Origin: Pseudomonas triticicola
GTDB taxonomy: Bacteria; Pseudomonadota; Gammaproteobacteria; Pseudomonadales; Pseudomonadaceae
Assembly (NCBI RefSeq): GCF_019145375.1
Contig: NZ_JAHSTX010000001.1
Location: forward strand, 2,269,001-2,333,000
Length of the DNA: 64,000 nt
Reading direction: 5' to 3'
How positions within the stretch are numbered: the first letter of the stretch is position 1; each line of letters opens with the position of its first letter. The position numbers and the translations under genes are program-made. The notes under the pieces were generated by a model, which saw only the letters and a list, made by a program, of their open reading frames with translations, was not told the DNA's origin and did not search any database. Of the stretch, positions 49,805 to 58,159 are shown piece by piece.

Positions 49805-50992
49805 ATGGTGATGCGATTCGAATGGCGCACGTCCCTGTGCGCCGCCGACTTCCCGGCAACCGCGTATGAAACGCTGCGCCTGGGCGTGAGCGACCATACG
49901 CCGTTCAACAATCTCGGCTGGTTGTGCGCGGCCGAACAGGCTTTGGCCGAGGATCAGCGCCTGCACATTCTGCTCGGTTGGGAAGCCGCAGAACTGCGTC
50001 TGTGCCTGCCGCTGGTGGCCAGCCGCGAGCGCTTCGCCGGCGTGCCGTTTCGGGTCTTGCATCACTTGGGTTATCCGCTGGCCGATCGTCTGGCTTTGCT
50101 GTCACTGCTCGGCGGCGAGGACATGCACGAGGCGCTGCTGTTGATTCGCCAGCGCCTGCCCCATGCACTGTTGCAACTCAATGAGCTGTCGGAACCTGCG
50201 GGTGAAGAAAGTGCCGTCACCGCATGGATGGCGCGCAGTTCCACTGCCGAACGGCGCCTGAGCTGCCGGGTGCCGGTGCATCTGATCAGCGAAGCCGACC
50301 ATCAGGAAGTCTCCGGCGACCCGCGCTACAAACTGCGCCGGGCTCGCAAACGGATCGCCGCGTGCGGTGCGCAGATCCGCCGGATCACTCCAGATGCGCT
50401 GAGCATGGCTGCCTTGTTGCAGACCATCAGCGAAGTCGAGGCGGTGAGCTGGAAAGGCGATGAAGGCGTCGGTATTTTCGCCACACCGCGCAGCCGCCAA
50501 TGGATCGAACGCGCCTTCACCGCCCTCGCCGGCCAAGGCCTGGTGCGCGTGGTGATGCTCGAGCTGAACGGCCGCTGCATCAGCTATCGTCTCGGCCTGC
50601 TCGAACAGGGCCGGCTCTACGATTACAACCTCGCCTTCCTGCCGCAGTACGCCGACCTGGGCAGTGGCCGGGTGTTGCTGGAGGAATGGATTCGCTGGGG
50701 CCTGGATGAGCACTGGCACTGGATCGATGCCTCGCGGGTCAGCCTGGAAAACTCCAGCCATCAACTGCACGAACGCATGACCGGGCAGCTGGAACACTGG
50801 CGCTGGAGTTTCTATTCGTGGCGCCCAAGTGGGCTGGCATTGGGTCTGGCGCTGCGCATCTGGTATCGCTGCAAGCCCGCCGTGCAACAGTGGCGGGCCC
50901 GCCGTGCAAACAAAAAACCTGCAGCGCTGGTTCAACCTGTCGCAATCACTCCGGAGGGCGGCCATGCCTCGCCAAGTCATAGTCAACGCTGA
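49805..50992 (+). CDS. CelD/BcsL-type GNAT acetyltransferase
   Basis: A 395-aa protein of the FemAB-like GNAT group (Acetyltransf_6): WLCAAEQALAEDQRLHILLGWE, SGDPRYKLRRARKRIAACGAQIRRI, SWKGDEGVGIFATPRSRQWIERAF and YRLGLLEQGRLYDYNLAFLPQYADLGSGRVLLEEWIRWGLDEHW. Relatives in EPS clusters acetylate polymers or precursors. It starts at ATG 49,805, 4 bp after the previous stop, and its end overlaps the deacetylase gene by 29 bp. Confidence 0.82.
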   Translation: MVMRFEWRTSLCAADFPATAYETLRLGVSDHTPFNNLGWLCAAEQALAEDQRLHILLGWEAAELRLCLPLVASRERFAGVPFRVLHHLGYPLADRLALLSLLGGEDMHEALLLIRQRLPHALLQLNELSEPAGEESAVTAWMARSSTAERRLSCRVPVHLISEADHQEVSGDPRYKLRRARKRIAACGAQIRRITPDALSMAALLQTISEVEAVSWKGDEGVGIFATPRSRQWIERAFTALAGQGLVRVVMLELNGRCISYRLGLLEQGRLYDYNLAFLPQYADLGSGRVLLEEWIRWGLDEHWHWIDASRVSLENSSHQLHERMTGQLEHWRWSFYSWRPSGLALGLALRIWYRCKPAVQQWRARRANKKPAALVQPVAITPEGGHASPSHSQR

Positions 50993-51755
50993 TGACTTCG
51001 GTCTCAGCGCCAACGAAAACGCAGTGATCTTCGCTGCCTTCCAGGCCGGCCTGATCAGCTCAGCCACGGCCATGGCCAACATGCCGGCGTTTGAAGCCGC
51101 CTGCACCATGGCCCGCCATCCGACGCTGCATGGGCGGATCGGCCTGCACTTCAACCTGACCTACGGACGCCCGCTGAGCCAGGCGATCCTGGGGCGGCGG
51201 ACCTTCTGCGATGGCAACGGCGTGTTCGACCTCAACCTGCCCCGCCACAGCCTGTGGCTGGGTCGCGCAGACCGTGACGCGGTGCGCGCCGAGTTGCAGG
51301 CGCAATGGCAACGCTGCGTCGATCACGACATGCGCCCGAGCCATATCGACTCGCACCAGCACGTACACAACATCTGGCCGATCGGCGAAATCGTCGCGAA
51401 GTTTGCCGCCGAGCAAGGCGTACCGATCCGGCTGGCGCGCAACCTCGGGCTCAACCTCACGCTGCCCAAGCGCCTATTCAAGGGTTTGCTCAATGGCCGT
51501 TTGCAGAGCCTGGCGCGGGTCACCGCCGACTACGTCTGCACCCCGGTGGACGTGCGCAATGCCAGCGTCCCCAGCGACGGCGTGCTGGAAATCGTCGCCC
51601 ACCCGACCCGCCTCGGCGTCGATTTCGGTGATGCCTATCTCGACTCCGGCGAGTCGTTGAGCGAGGTACTCGAACAGGGTTTGAGGGGCGTCGCGCGAGT
51701 CTCGTATGCCGACCTCAACCGAGAAGAAACACAGGGTGCCACGGCGCTCGAATGA
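50964..51755 (+). CDS. ChbG/HpnK (YdjC) family carbohydrate deacetylase
   Basis: About 263 aa from ATG 50,964 with GGAGG upstream. YdjC motifs: VNADDFGLSANEN (D10, D11), GLHFNLTYGRPL and PSHIDSHQHVHNIWP supply the metal-binding Asp and His residues, and EIVAHPT is the late motif. The family removes N-acetyl groups from chito-oligosaccharides and lipid-linked glycans (HpnK, ChbG). This is the second deacetylase in the operon, of a different fold from the NodB type at 44,824. Confidence 0.9.
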   Translation: MPRQVIVNADDFGLSANENAVIFAAFQAGLISSATAMANMPAFEAACTMARHPTLHGRIGLHFNLTYGRPLSQAILGRRTFCDGNGVFDLNLPRHSLWLGRADRDAVRAELQAQWQRCVDHDMRPSHIDSHQHVHNIWPIGEIVAKFAAEQGVPIRLARNLGLNLTLPKRLFKGLLNGRLQSLARVTADYVCTPVDVRNASVPSDGVLEIVAHPTRLGVDFGDAYLDSGESLSEVLEQGLRGVARVSYADLNREETQGATALE

Positions 51756-51812
51756 ATCACCGCTGTAACGACACTCACCACAACATCCGGGCCAAGACCC
51801 TGGAGGGGCATC

Positions 51813-52505
51813 ATGAGCATCATCACCAAAGTGCAAGATCGCATCAGACAAAAAGGCCTGAGCCGCACCGTCGGGACGTTGTGGAAACGCTACGTGTTCT
51901 TCCACTGGGAACTGCTGTGGATGGAGCGCGACCTGGTCAGCCCGGTGCCGCCGCACAAACTGCGCCCGTATGAAGGCCTGCGCAAAGTCGACATCACCGC
52001 GCAGAATGCCGTGGCGTTCAGCAAACACTTCGGCGACCGTGTCGGCACCATGGCGGAACTGGCAGCCGAGGGCCATACCGGGCACATGTACCTGGACGCC
52101 GATGGCCACGCCGTGGGCTTTATCTGGGGCAGCATTCGCGACTACCACGACCGCCACTATTACGGCTGCACCTTCCCGGTCAAACCCGGCGAGTTCTTCG
52201 AATTCGGCGGCGAAATGATCCGCGCCTACTTCGGCAGCAGCCTGTCGGTGGACGTGCAGGTTGCGCTGTGGCAAGCGATGGCGGCGCAGGGTTGCACCAA
52301 GGTCGTCGACGTCTGTGAAACCCATAACATTCCGGCGCTGAAACTGCATATCCGCATGGGTTATCAGGAACAGGGCCGGGTGACCCACGTCTACTGCCTG
52401 TTCGGCCGCTGGAAATTCTTCCGCGAAACCCGCTATGAAGGCTCACGCCTGGATCCGCTGCGCAAACCGGGTCGGCCGGTGGTGAGTGCAGCGGCGCAGG
52501 CTTGA
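51813..52505 (+). CDS. GNAT-like acyltransferase, paralogue 2
   Basis: A 230-aa protein with CTGGAGG upstream of ATG 51,813. It aligns along its whole length with the product of 49,111-49,800 (shared MERDLVSPVPPH, HFGDRVGTMAEL versus YFGDRVGTMAEL, KPGEFFEFGGE, NIPALKLH). Last gene of the operon; a REP pair follows. Two copies around the CelD-like and YdjC-like genes suggest two acylation sites or two donors (inference). Confidence 0.75.
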   Translation: MSIITKVQDRIRQKGLSRTVGTLWKRYVFFHWELLWMERDLVSPVPPHKLRPYEGLRKVDITAQNAVAFSKHFGDRVGTMAELAAEGHTGHMYLDADGHAVGFIWGSIRDYHDRHYYGCTFPVKPGEFFEFGGEMIRAYFGSSLSVDVQVALWQAMAAQGCTKVVDVCETHNIPALKLHIRMGYQEQGRVTHVYCLFGRWKFFRETRYEGSRLDPLRKPGRPVVSAAAQA

Positions 52506-52542
52506 TCCGATCTTGTGACATGTGGCGGTCGCAAGGCCGCCA

Positions 52543-52616
52543 TCGCGAGCAGGCTCGCTCCTACACTGGACAGTCGCCATACGCGAAACCAATGTGGGAG
52601 CGAGCCTGCTCGCGAA
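52543..52616. repeat. REPIN after the exopolysaccharide operon
   Basis: TCGCGAGCAGGCTCGCTCCT at the left and GTGGGAGCGAGCCTGCTCGC at the right, about 28 bases apart, between convergent genes. Likely transcript end stabiliser. Confidence 0.88.
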
Positions 52617-52642
52617 GAGGCCAGTCATCGCAATGAAGGTTC

Positions 52643-53440
52643 TCAGGCCTTGCGCGCCACCAGGCTAAAGCACATCGGCAGCTGCGCCTGCTGGTTCAGG
52701 TAGCAGTCATACACCTCTTCCCGGTTCGAATGCGCATATTCCTGAAAATCCACAATGCTCAGCCCCGCTCCAATGGCGCCGCTGAAGATCGCGCCCAGCG
52801 TATGCACGAACCAGTACGACTTCGCCGCCGGCTGCTCGACCTTGCCGACATACACAATCGGTTCTTCCTGCACAAACGGCTCGGCACGGAAATACGAGCT
52901 GTCGAGGCGGTAGGGATCTTCAGCCTGCGGATCAACCATCTCCAGAAACGGATGGGTTTCGTAGATCACCAGTTTGCCGCCCGGCTTCAGCACCTGCGCG
53001 ACATGATGGAAGAATTCGCCGATGTCAGGCATCCAGTTGAGTACACCAATGGTAATCAGGGCTACGTCGAAGCGGTTATGCAGCGATGCGGGCAGATGGT
53101 GGATGTCGCTCTCGACGAATTCGGCAGTATGCGGCGAGCGGCTGTTGAGCTCGCGGGCCTGCTCAAGAAACGCTGCCGATTGATCGACGCCGACGACACT
53201 GCGCGCACCCAGCGCAAACAGCGACAGGCTTTCCCGACCGTTATTGCAGCCCAGTTGAATCACGTCCTTGCCATCGACTTCCAGCAAGCCGCGCAAAGTG
53301 TCATCAAGGCAGCAAAACTCCGCCTGCGCGACATCGTTGAGCAATGCCTGCCAGTCCGGTGAATCCTGATGATGACGGGCGGAATCGTTCCATGCCTGTC
53401 GATTGCTTTCGATGGCGGTTGTGGGGTTGGGCACTTCCAT
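52643..53440 (-). CDS. Class I SAM-dependent methyltransferase
   Basis: A 265-aa protein with motif I VIQLGCNNGRESLSLFALG, acidic post-I VVGVDQSAAFLEQAREL and motif IV-like FDVALITIGVLNWMP followed by VLKPGGKLVIYETHPF. The fold is the Rossmann-like AdoMet methyltransferase; the acceptor is unknown. The sequence just before it (53,441-53,520) offers a promoter region without clear boxes. Confidence 0.85.
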   Translation of the reverse strand: MEVPNPTTAIESNRQAWNDSARHHQDSPDWQALLNDVAQAEFCCLDDTLRGLLEVDGKDVIQLGCNNGRESLSLFALGARSVVGVDQSAAFLEQARELNSRSPHTAEFVESDIHHLPASLHNRFDVALITIGVLNWMPDIGEFFHHVAQVLKPGGKLVIYETHPFLEMVDPQAEDPYRLDSSYFRAEPFVQEEPIVYVGKVEQPAAKSYWFVHTLGAIFSGAIGAGLSIVDFQEYAHSNREEVYDCYLNQQAQLPMCFSLVARKA

Positions 53441-53748
53441 GGCGCTACTCCGGGTGAGGCTCGTGATTGAGCGGCGTGAGTGTAGAACAGACCCGGGGTG
53501 GCGGTTGTTCCAATGTTGTAATCACACTGCGCAGTCCTCTTCAGCGAGTCCTACAGAAAAAGGAAGGAACTCGGGATACCCCAACCGTTTTCCTACATCT
53601 TCCGTCGGTTGGCCGTCGGAAGCGCTCAGTCTAGGATTTGTCGAACTACAAGTACTCATGGAGCTCGACCCAGATGCAGTTCATCCAGACAACGACGACA
53701 GCAATCCCTGTACCGAATAGACTGCCAGGCATTGATCCCGGAGGCACT
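53441..53748. other. Intergenic region before the toxin-antitoxin pair
   Basis: 308 bp between divergent genes. Short open frames here (for example one ending ...HPDNDDSNPCTE at 53,720) lack coding support and a good ribosome site. It should hold the promoter of the toxin-antitoxin operon; TTGGCCGTCGG and nearby GTCGGTTGGCC form small dyads that might be an autoregulatory operator, but this is weak. Confidence 0.4.
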
Positions 53749-53940
53749 ATGGACGGCAAAATCTTTCCCGACGATTCAGGGTTTGAAAACGACGAGCAGG
53801 CTGCCAGTCATGATCGCTGGTTGCGAGCCAAGGTGCAGGCGTCCAGAGATGATCCCCATCCGAGTCTCCCCCATGAGGACGTGATGGCGGACATGCATGC
53901 CTTGATCGAATCCATGCGAAAAAAGGCCGATGCAGATTGA
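53749..53940 (+). CDS. Antitoxin of a RelE/ParE-type toxin-antitoxin module
   Basis: A 63-aa acidic protein (MDGKIFPDDSGFENDEQAASHDRWLRAKVQASRDDPHPSLPHEDVMADMHALIESMRKK). ATG 53,749 follows GGAGG; the longer frame is not supported. The RAKVQASRDDPxPxxPHxxVMAxM region is typical of StbD/ParD-like antitoxins paired with RelE/ParE toxins. It overlaps the toxin gene by 11 bp. It binds and blocks the toxin and probably represses the operon. Confidence 0.85.
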   Translation: MDGKIFPDDSGFENDEQAASHDRWLRAKVQASRDDPHPSLPHEDVMADMHALIESMRKKADAD

Positions 53941-54199
53941 GTGGCGGCCCGAAGCCAAGACCGATCTTTCGAACATCCTCAGATACATTGGCGAGAGAAA
54001 CTTTGCAGCCGCAGTGAGTCTGTCGAAATCCATCGAAGAATCCACAACCTCACTCTCCGTTCATCCCCATCTCTACCGTAAAGGTCGATCTCCCGGCACC
54101 CGGGAAATCGTTGTACATCCTAACTACGTAGTGATTTATGAGGTGACGGATCGAATCGAGATACTTAGCGTTTTGCATACCCGGCAGGAATATCCATAA
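53930..54199 (+). CDS. RelE/ParE family toxin
   Basis: An 89-aa protein: MQIEWRPEAKTDLSNILRYIGERNFAAAVSLSKSIEESTTSLSVHP, GTREIVVHPNYVVIYEV, IEILSVLHTRQEYP. This is the standard ParE/RelE pattern with a late Arg and Tyr. ParE-type members poison DNA gyrase and RelE-type members cut ribosome-bound mRNA; the sequence alone does not decide, though the C-terminal HTRQEYP is closer to ParE-like proteins. Translationally coupled to the antitoxin. Confidence 0.88.
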   Translation: MQIEWRPEAKTDLSNILRYIGERNFAAAVSLSKSIEESTTSLSVHPHLYRKGRSPGTREIVVHPNYVVIYEVTDRIEILSVLHTRQEYP

Positions 54200-54275
54200 A
54201 GACATAGCAGGAAAAAACGGTGTGACGTTCGCCCGATCGATAACACGCCGTTTGTTTGCCCAATAGGCACCCCTA

Positions 54276-55175
54276 TCAAAGATTCACATGACTCTGGTTA
54301 AGCCGCTCACGCAAAAACTCCACCAGCGCCTGTACCGGCCGCGAAGCCTGGCGATGCTGCGGATAAACGGCCGACAAGGTCAGTGGCTCCGGGCGCAGGT
54401 CATCCAGCACTGGCACCAGCCGCCCGTCCTTCAACGCAGCGCCGACGATGAAGGTCGGCAGATAAGTAATTCCCATCCCCTGCACCGCTGCGTCTCGCAG
54501 CAGTTCGCCGTTGTTGACGCGCATGCGCCCGGTGACGTTGATCAGCAGCGGTTTGCCCGGTGCTTCGTTGAAGCGCCATTGCACCGAGCGACCGTGGCCG
54601 TAAGGCAGGCAATCGTGGCTGTGCAGGTCTTCGGGTTTGAGTGGTGTGCCGCGTTCGGCGAGGTAGGCCGGGCTGGCGCAGTAGACCCGTTCGATACTGG
54701 CGATGCGCCGGGCGATCAGTGTCGAGTCCTCCAGTACGCCGATGCGCAGGGCCAGGTCGTAACCTTCGCCGAGCAGGTCGACCGGGCGATCGCTCAGATC
54801 CACCTCGACGGTGACTTCGCGATAACGCTGCAGGAACAACGGCAGCAGACAACCCAGATGCGCCACCGCGAACGACAGCGGCGCGCTGAGGCGAATCGTG
54901 CCGCGCGGCTCGGCGGTTTCACCGGCGATGCCCTGCTCGACCTGCTCGACTTCTCCGAGCAAACGCAACGCCGATTCGTAATAGCTCTGCCCCAGCGGGG
55001 TGACGTCGAGGCGGCGGGTCGAGCGATTCAACAAGCGCACACCGAGGCGCTCTTCCAGTTGCATCAAACGGCGGCTGACGAACTGCTTGGACAGGCCCAA
55101 CTGATCGGCCGCAGCGGTGAAGCTGCCGGAGTCCATGACCTGGCAAAAAATACGCATGTCTTCGAACGGGTTCAT
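54276..55175 (-). CDS. LysR family transcriptional regulator
   Basis: About 299 aa from ATG 55,175 (MNPFEDMRIFCQVMDSGSFTAAADQLGLSKQFVSRRLMQLEERLGVRLLNRSTRRL); a further ATG lies two codons upstream at 55,181. Winged helix-turn-helix at the N-terminus and a periplasmic-binding-like sensor domain after residue 90 (RGTIRLSAPLSFAVAHLGCLLP). It is divergent from the hydrolase gene at 55,411, a typical regulator-target arrangement. Confidence 0.9.
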   Translation of the reverse strand: MNPFEDMRIFCQVMDSGSFTAAADQLGLSKQFVSRRLMQLEERLGVRLLNRSTRRLDVTPLGQSYYESALRLLGEVEQVEQGIAGETAEPRGTIRLSAPLSFAVAHLGCLLPLFLQRYREVTVEVDLSDRPVDLLGEGYDLALRIGVLEDSTLIARRIASIERVYCASPAYLAERGTPLKPEDLHSHDCLPYGHGRSVQWRFNEAPGKPLLINVTGRMRVNNGELLRDAAVQGMGITYLPTFIVGAALKDGRLVPVLDDLRPEPLTLSAVYPQHRQASRPVQALVEFLRERLNQSHVNL

Positions 55176-55276
55176 TGTCACTCTCTGGTGGACAGTTAAA
55201 CGCTTTATAGCCGCTTTTTCGCTTTTCAGCAGCCCATTAATCTGTGCTCACGGTTTGAAAACAACCCTGAACACAT

Positions 55277-55380
55277 GGAGCTGCCGAAGGCAGCCATCTG
55301 ATCGTTGGGACGCGGAGCGTCCCCGGCTGCATTCCCATGCAGAGCGTGGGAACGATCAGATCGCAGCCTTCGGCAGCTCC
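55277..55380. repeat. Nested palindromic element (about 104 bp)
   Basis: Outer arms GGAGCTGCCGAAGGC (55,277-55,291) and GCCTTCGGCAGCTCC (55,366-55,380) enclose ATCTGATCGTT and AACGATCAGAT arms and two inner hairpins. It folds into a cloverleaf-like structure. It lies in the 5' region of the hydrolase gene, between divergent promoters. Confidence 0.8.
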
Positions 55381-55410
55381 TACATCACACATTCAAAAAT
55401 GGAATTGAAC

Positions 55411-56430
55411 ATGAGCATCAAGAAAACCCTCGCCGCGTCCCTCCTCGCCCTGTCCGTCAGCAGCGCATTTGCCGCAGGCAGCCCCGGCGTCGAACACAAC
55501 ACCCAAGCGTTCCTCGATGCCCTCGCCGCTGGCGGTGGTCGTCCGCTGGAGCAACTGAGCCCGAAGGACGCCCGTGCAGTGCTGACTGGTGCCCAAGCTT
55601 CGGTAAAGGTTGATCTGTCCGGCGTGGAAGTCAGCGACAAGGCGATCAAGGTCGATGGCCAGACCCTCAACCTGAAAGTGGTGCGCCCGGCCAAGGTCAA
55701 AGGCGAGTTGCCGGTGTTCATGTTCTTCCACGGTGGCGGCTGGGTACTGGGTGACTTTCCTACGCACCAGCGCCTGATTCGTGATCTGGTGGTCGGCTCG
55801 GGCGCCGTTGCGGTGTATGTCGATTACACGCCATCGCCGGAAGCGCAGTACCCGACCGCGATCAATCAGGCTTACGCTGCGACGAAATGGGTGGCCGAGC
55901 ACGGCAAGGACATCGGTGTCGATGGCAAGCGTCTGGCGGTAGCCGGCAACAGCGTCGGCGGCAACATGGCGGCGGTCGTGGCGTTGATGGCCAAGGAGCA
56001 GAAAACCCCTGCCCTGCGCTTCCAGCTGTTGATGTGGCCGGTGACCAATGCGCAGTTCGACGACGGTTCGTACCAGCAATTTGCCGAAGGCCACTTCCTT
56101 ACCAAGGGCATGATGCAGTGGTTCTGGGACAGCTATACCACCAAGCCGGCCGAGCGTGCGCAGATCCATGCCTCGCCGCTCAACGCCAGCAGCGAACAGC
56201 TCAAGGGCCTGCCCGCTGCCCTGGTGCAGACCGCCGAGTTCGACGTGCTGCGTGATGAAGGTGAAGGCTATGCGCGGCATCTGGATGCGGCCGGCGTGCC
56301 GGTGACCTCGGTGCGTTACAACGGGATGATTCATGACTTTGGTCTGCTCAATCCGCTGAGCCAGATTCCGGAAGTGAAGGCCGCGGTGCGTCAGGCGGCG
56401 GCTGAACTGAAGACTCATCTGAATCCATAA
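55411..56430 (+). CDS. Secreted alpha/beta hydrolase, hormone-sensitive-lipase type
   Basis: About 339 aa from ATG 55,411; an ATG four codons earlier (MELNM) is possible. Sec signal MSIKKTLAASLLALSVSSAFA. Oxyanion-hole motif HGGGW at about 107-111, nucleophile Ser181 in AGNSVGGNM (GxSxG), Asp in EFDVLRDEG and His in MIHDFG complete the triad. It is an esterase or lipase acting in the periplasm or outside. The LysR gene is divergent. A terminator follows. Confidence 0.9.
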   Translation: MSIKKTLAASLLALSVSSAFAAGSPGVEHNTQAFLDALAAGGGRPLEQLSPKDARAVLTGAQASVKVDLSGVEVSDKAIKVDGQTLNLKVVRPAKVKGELPVFMFFHGGGWVLGDFPTHQRLIRDLVVGSGAVAVYVDYTPSPEAQYPTAINQAYAATKWVAEHGKDIGVDGKRLAVAGNSVGGNMAAVVALMAKEQKTPALRFQLLMWPVTNAQFDDGSYQQFAEGHFLTKGMMQWFWDSYTTKPAERAQIHASPLNASSEQLKGLPAALVQTAEFDVLRDEGEGYARHLDAAGVPVTSVRYNGMIHDFGLLNPLSQIPEVKAAVRQAAAELKTHLNP

Positions 56431-56434
56431 AAGC

Positions 56435-56497
56435 AAAAGATCGCAACCTGCGGCAGCGCCTACCCTGTAGGAGCCGCCACAGGCTGCGATCTTTTTT
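56435..56497 (+). terminator. Rho-independent terminator with internal repeat after the hydrolase
   Basis: AAAAGATCGCAACCTG at the left and CAGGCTGCGATCTTTTTT at the right pair around an inner hairpin and end in a T-run. The sequence resembles common Pseudomonas intergenic repeats ending in GCTGCGATCTTTT. Confidence 0.8.
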
Positions 56498-56523
56498 CTC
56501 ACCAGCGTCGCGGAGTACCGGTC

Positions 56524-57951
56524 ATGACTCTTTTCTACGCCCACCTGCTGTCCTGGAGCGCCGTCCTGCTCCTGCTCGACGCCGCGCTCTGGCATTTCTC
56601 GCCCTTCAGCCATCGCGCTCCGCGAGTCGGCGTACGTCTGGCACTGTTTCTGGCATTCAGCGCGCTGGTGATCAATGCCGGTGTCAGTCCCTTGCAGGCT
56701 CCGCTGTTCGCTGATGATCGCGTGGCACAACTGGGGGCGACGGCGCTGGGGATTCTCTGGTGGTTGTACGCAGCACGGGTGCTGACCGAAGTGATCGGCC
56801 TGGCGCTGATGCGCCGCATCGGCCACAGCGGTCGCTTGTTGCAGGATGTCATCGGCGCGCTGGTGTTTCTGGTCGCGATTGTCGCGGCAGCCGGTTACGT
56901 GCTGGAGCTGCCAGTCAAAGGTCTGCTGGCCACCTCCGGGGTGGTCGCCATCGTGGTCGGTCTGGCGCTGCAAAGCACCCTCGCCGACGTGTTTTCCGGC
57001 ATCGTCCTCAACACCACCAAGCCGTATCAGGTAGACGACCTGGTGATGATCGACGGCGTCGAAGGCAAGGTTTTCGATATCGACTGGCGCGCCACGCACC
57101 TGTTGACCAGCGCCGGCACCATGGCCGTGGTGCCGAACTCGGTGGCGGCCAAGGCGAAGATCGTCAACCTCAGCCGACCGAACAACATGCACGGCGTGTC
57201 GATCAGTATCAAAGTGCCGAACCACATCCGCCCGCGTCGGGTATTGGATGCCCTTGATCGCACTTTGCAGGGCAGCAGTTCGCTGCTGCTCAGCCCGGCG
57301 CCGAAAGCCGTACTCAAAGAGGCCGGCGAAACCATGTCGGAATACGTTGCCAGCGGTTTCATCGCTGAGCTGGGCAAGAAGAGCGAAGTGCGCAATCAAC
57401 TGTTCGACCTCGCCCACCGCCATCTCGAAGCGGCGGGTATTTCCCGGCATCCCGACGGCGTGATCGAACCGTCGAGCCGCGCTCGTGCGTTGCTGGACGA
57501 GGTGAAGATTTTCCGTTCGCTGAGCAGTGAAGAACGCGATCGCCTCGCTGAGTCGATGGTCGCGCAGCAGTACACGGCCGGTCAGGTGGTGCTGGATCTG
57601 GACGAGGTGCCGGACAGTCTGTTCGTGATCGCCACGGGCGTGGTCAGCGCGACGGTGCCGGACGGCAATGGCCAGACCGAGGCCGGGCGCATGGGGCCGA
57701 GCGAAGTCATGGGTGAGCAGAGCATTCTTGCCGATACACCGTCGCAGGCGACGTTCACAGCGCTGACGTCGAGCATCATTTATCGTCTCGACAAACAGTT
57801 GACCCGTGAGTGCATGGACAAGCGCAGCGAAGTCGGCCGGGCCCTGAACAAGTTGCAGGCGGTGCGTCAGCAGAACAGTCGCCTCGCGTTGATGGCCAAA
57901 CCGGTGGCGGTGAAAAAAGGTGGTTTTTTGGGGTGGTTGCAGAAGCGTTGA
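56524..57951 (+). CDS. MscS-type mechanosensitive channel with C-terminal cyclic-nucleotide-binding domain
   Basis: A 475-aa protein. Four or five membrane helices (residues 5-165); the pore helix LLATSGVVAIVVGLALQSTLADVFSGIVLNTTKPYQVDDLV and the beta domain MIDGVEGKVFDIDWRATHLLTSAGTMAVVPNSVAAKAKIVNLSRP are MscS hallmarks. From about 335 a cyclic-nucleotide-binding domain follows (FRSLSSEERDRLAESMVAQQYTAGQVVLDLDEVPDSLFVIATGVV...GPSEVMGEQSILADTPSQAT). It is an inner-membrane channel responding to tension or hyperosmotic change, probably gated or tuned by a nucleotide. It stands alone. Confidence 0.9.
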   Translation: MTLFYAHLLSWSAVLLLLDAALWHFSPFSHRAPRVGVRLALFLAFSALVINAGVSPLQAPLFADDRVAQLGATALGILWWLYAARVLTEVIGLALMRRIGHSGRLLQDVIGALVFLVAIVAAAGYVLELPVKGLLATSGVVAIVVGLALQSTLADVFSGIVLNTTKPYQVDDLVMIDGVEGKVFDIDWRATHLLTSAGTMAVVPNSVAAKAKIVNLSRPNNMHGVSISIKVPNHIRPRRVLDALDRTLQGSSSLLLSPAPKAVLKEAGETMSEYVASGFIAELGKKSEVRNQLFDLAHRHLEAAGISRHPDGVIEPSSRARALLDEVKIFRSLSSEERDRLAESMVAQQYTAGQVVLDLDEVPDSLFVIATGVVSATVPDGNGQTEAGRMGPSEVMGEQSILADTPSQATFTALTSSIIYRLDKQLTRECMDKRSEVGRALNKLQAVRQQNSRLALMAKPVAVKKGGFLGWLQKR

Positions 57952-57978
57952 AGCGCCAAAGTCAAGATCAAAAGCCTC

Positions 57979-58140
57979 CCCCTCACCCCAACCCTCTCCC
58001 CCAAGGGGGCGAGGGGGAAAGGGAGCCGATCTCCGGGCCTTTCAACACCGAAGTTCGGCTCTGTATTGCAGGTCGGCGTATCCCGAACAAGCCCCTCGGT
58101 TCAGTCCCCTCTCCCTCCGGGAGAGGGCTAGGGTGAGGGG
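57979..58140. repeat. C/G-rich palindromic intergenic repeat, related to 28,377-28,658
   Basis: It starts CCCCTCACCCCAACCCTCTC and ends GAGAGGGCTAGGGTGAGGGG, with the hairpins CCCCCAAGGGGGCGAGGGGG and TCTCCCTCCGGGAGAGGG. GGCGTATCCCG inside matches the reverse of the other cluster's unit, so the order is inverted. It lies between convergent genes. Confidence 0.75.
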
Positions 58141-58159
58141 CTTTTGACGTTCGACCAAA

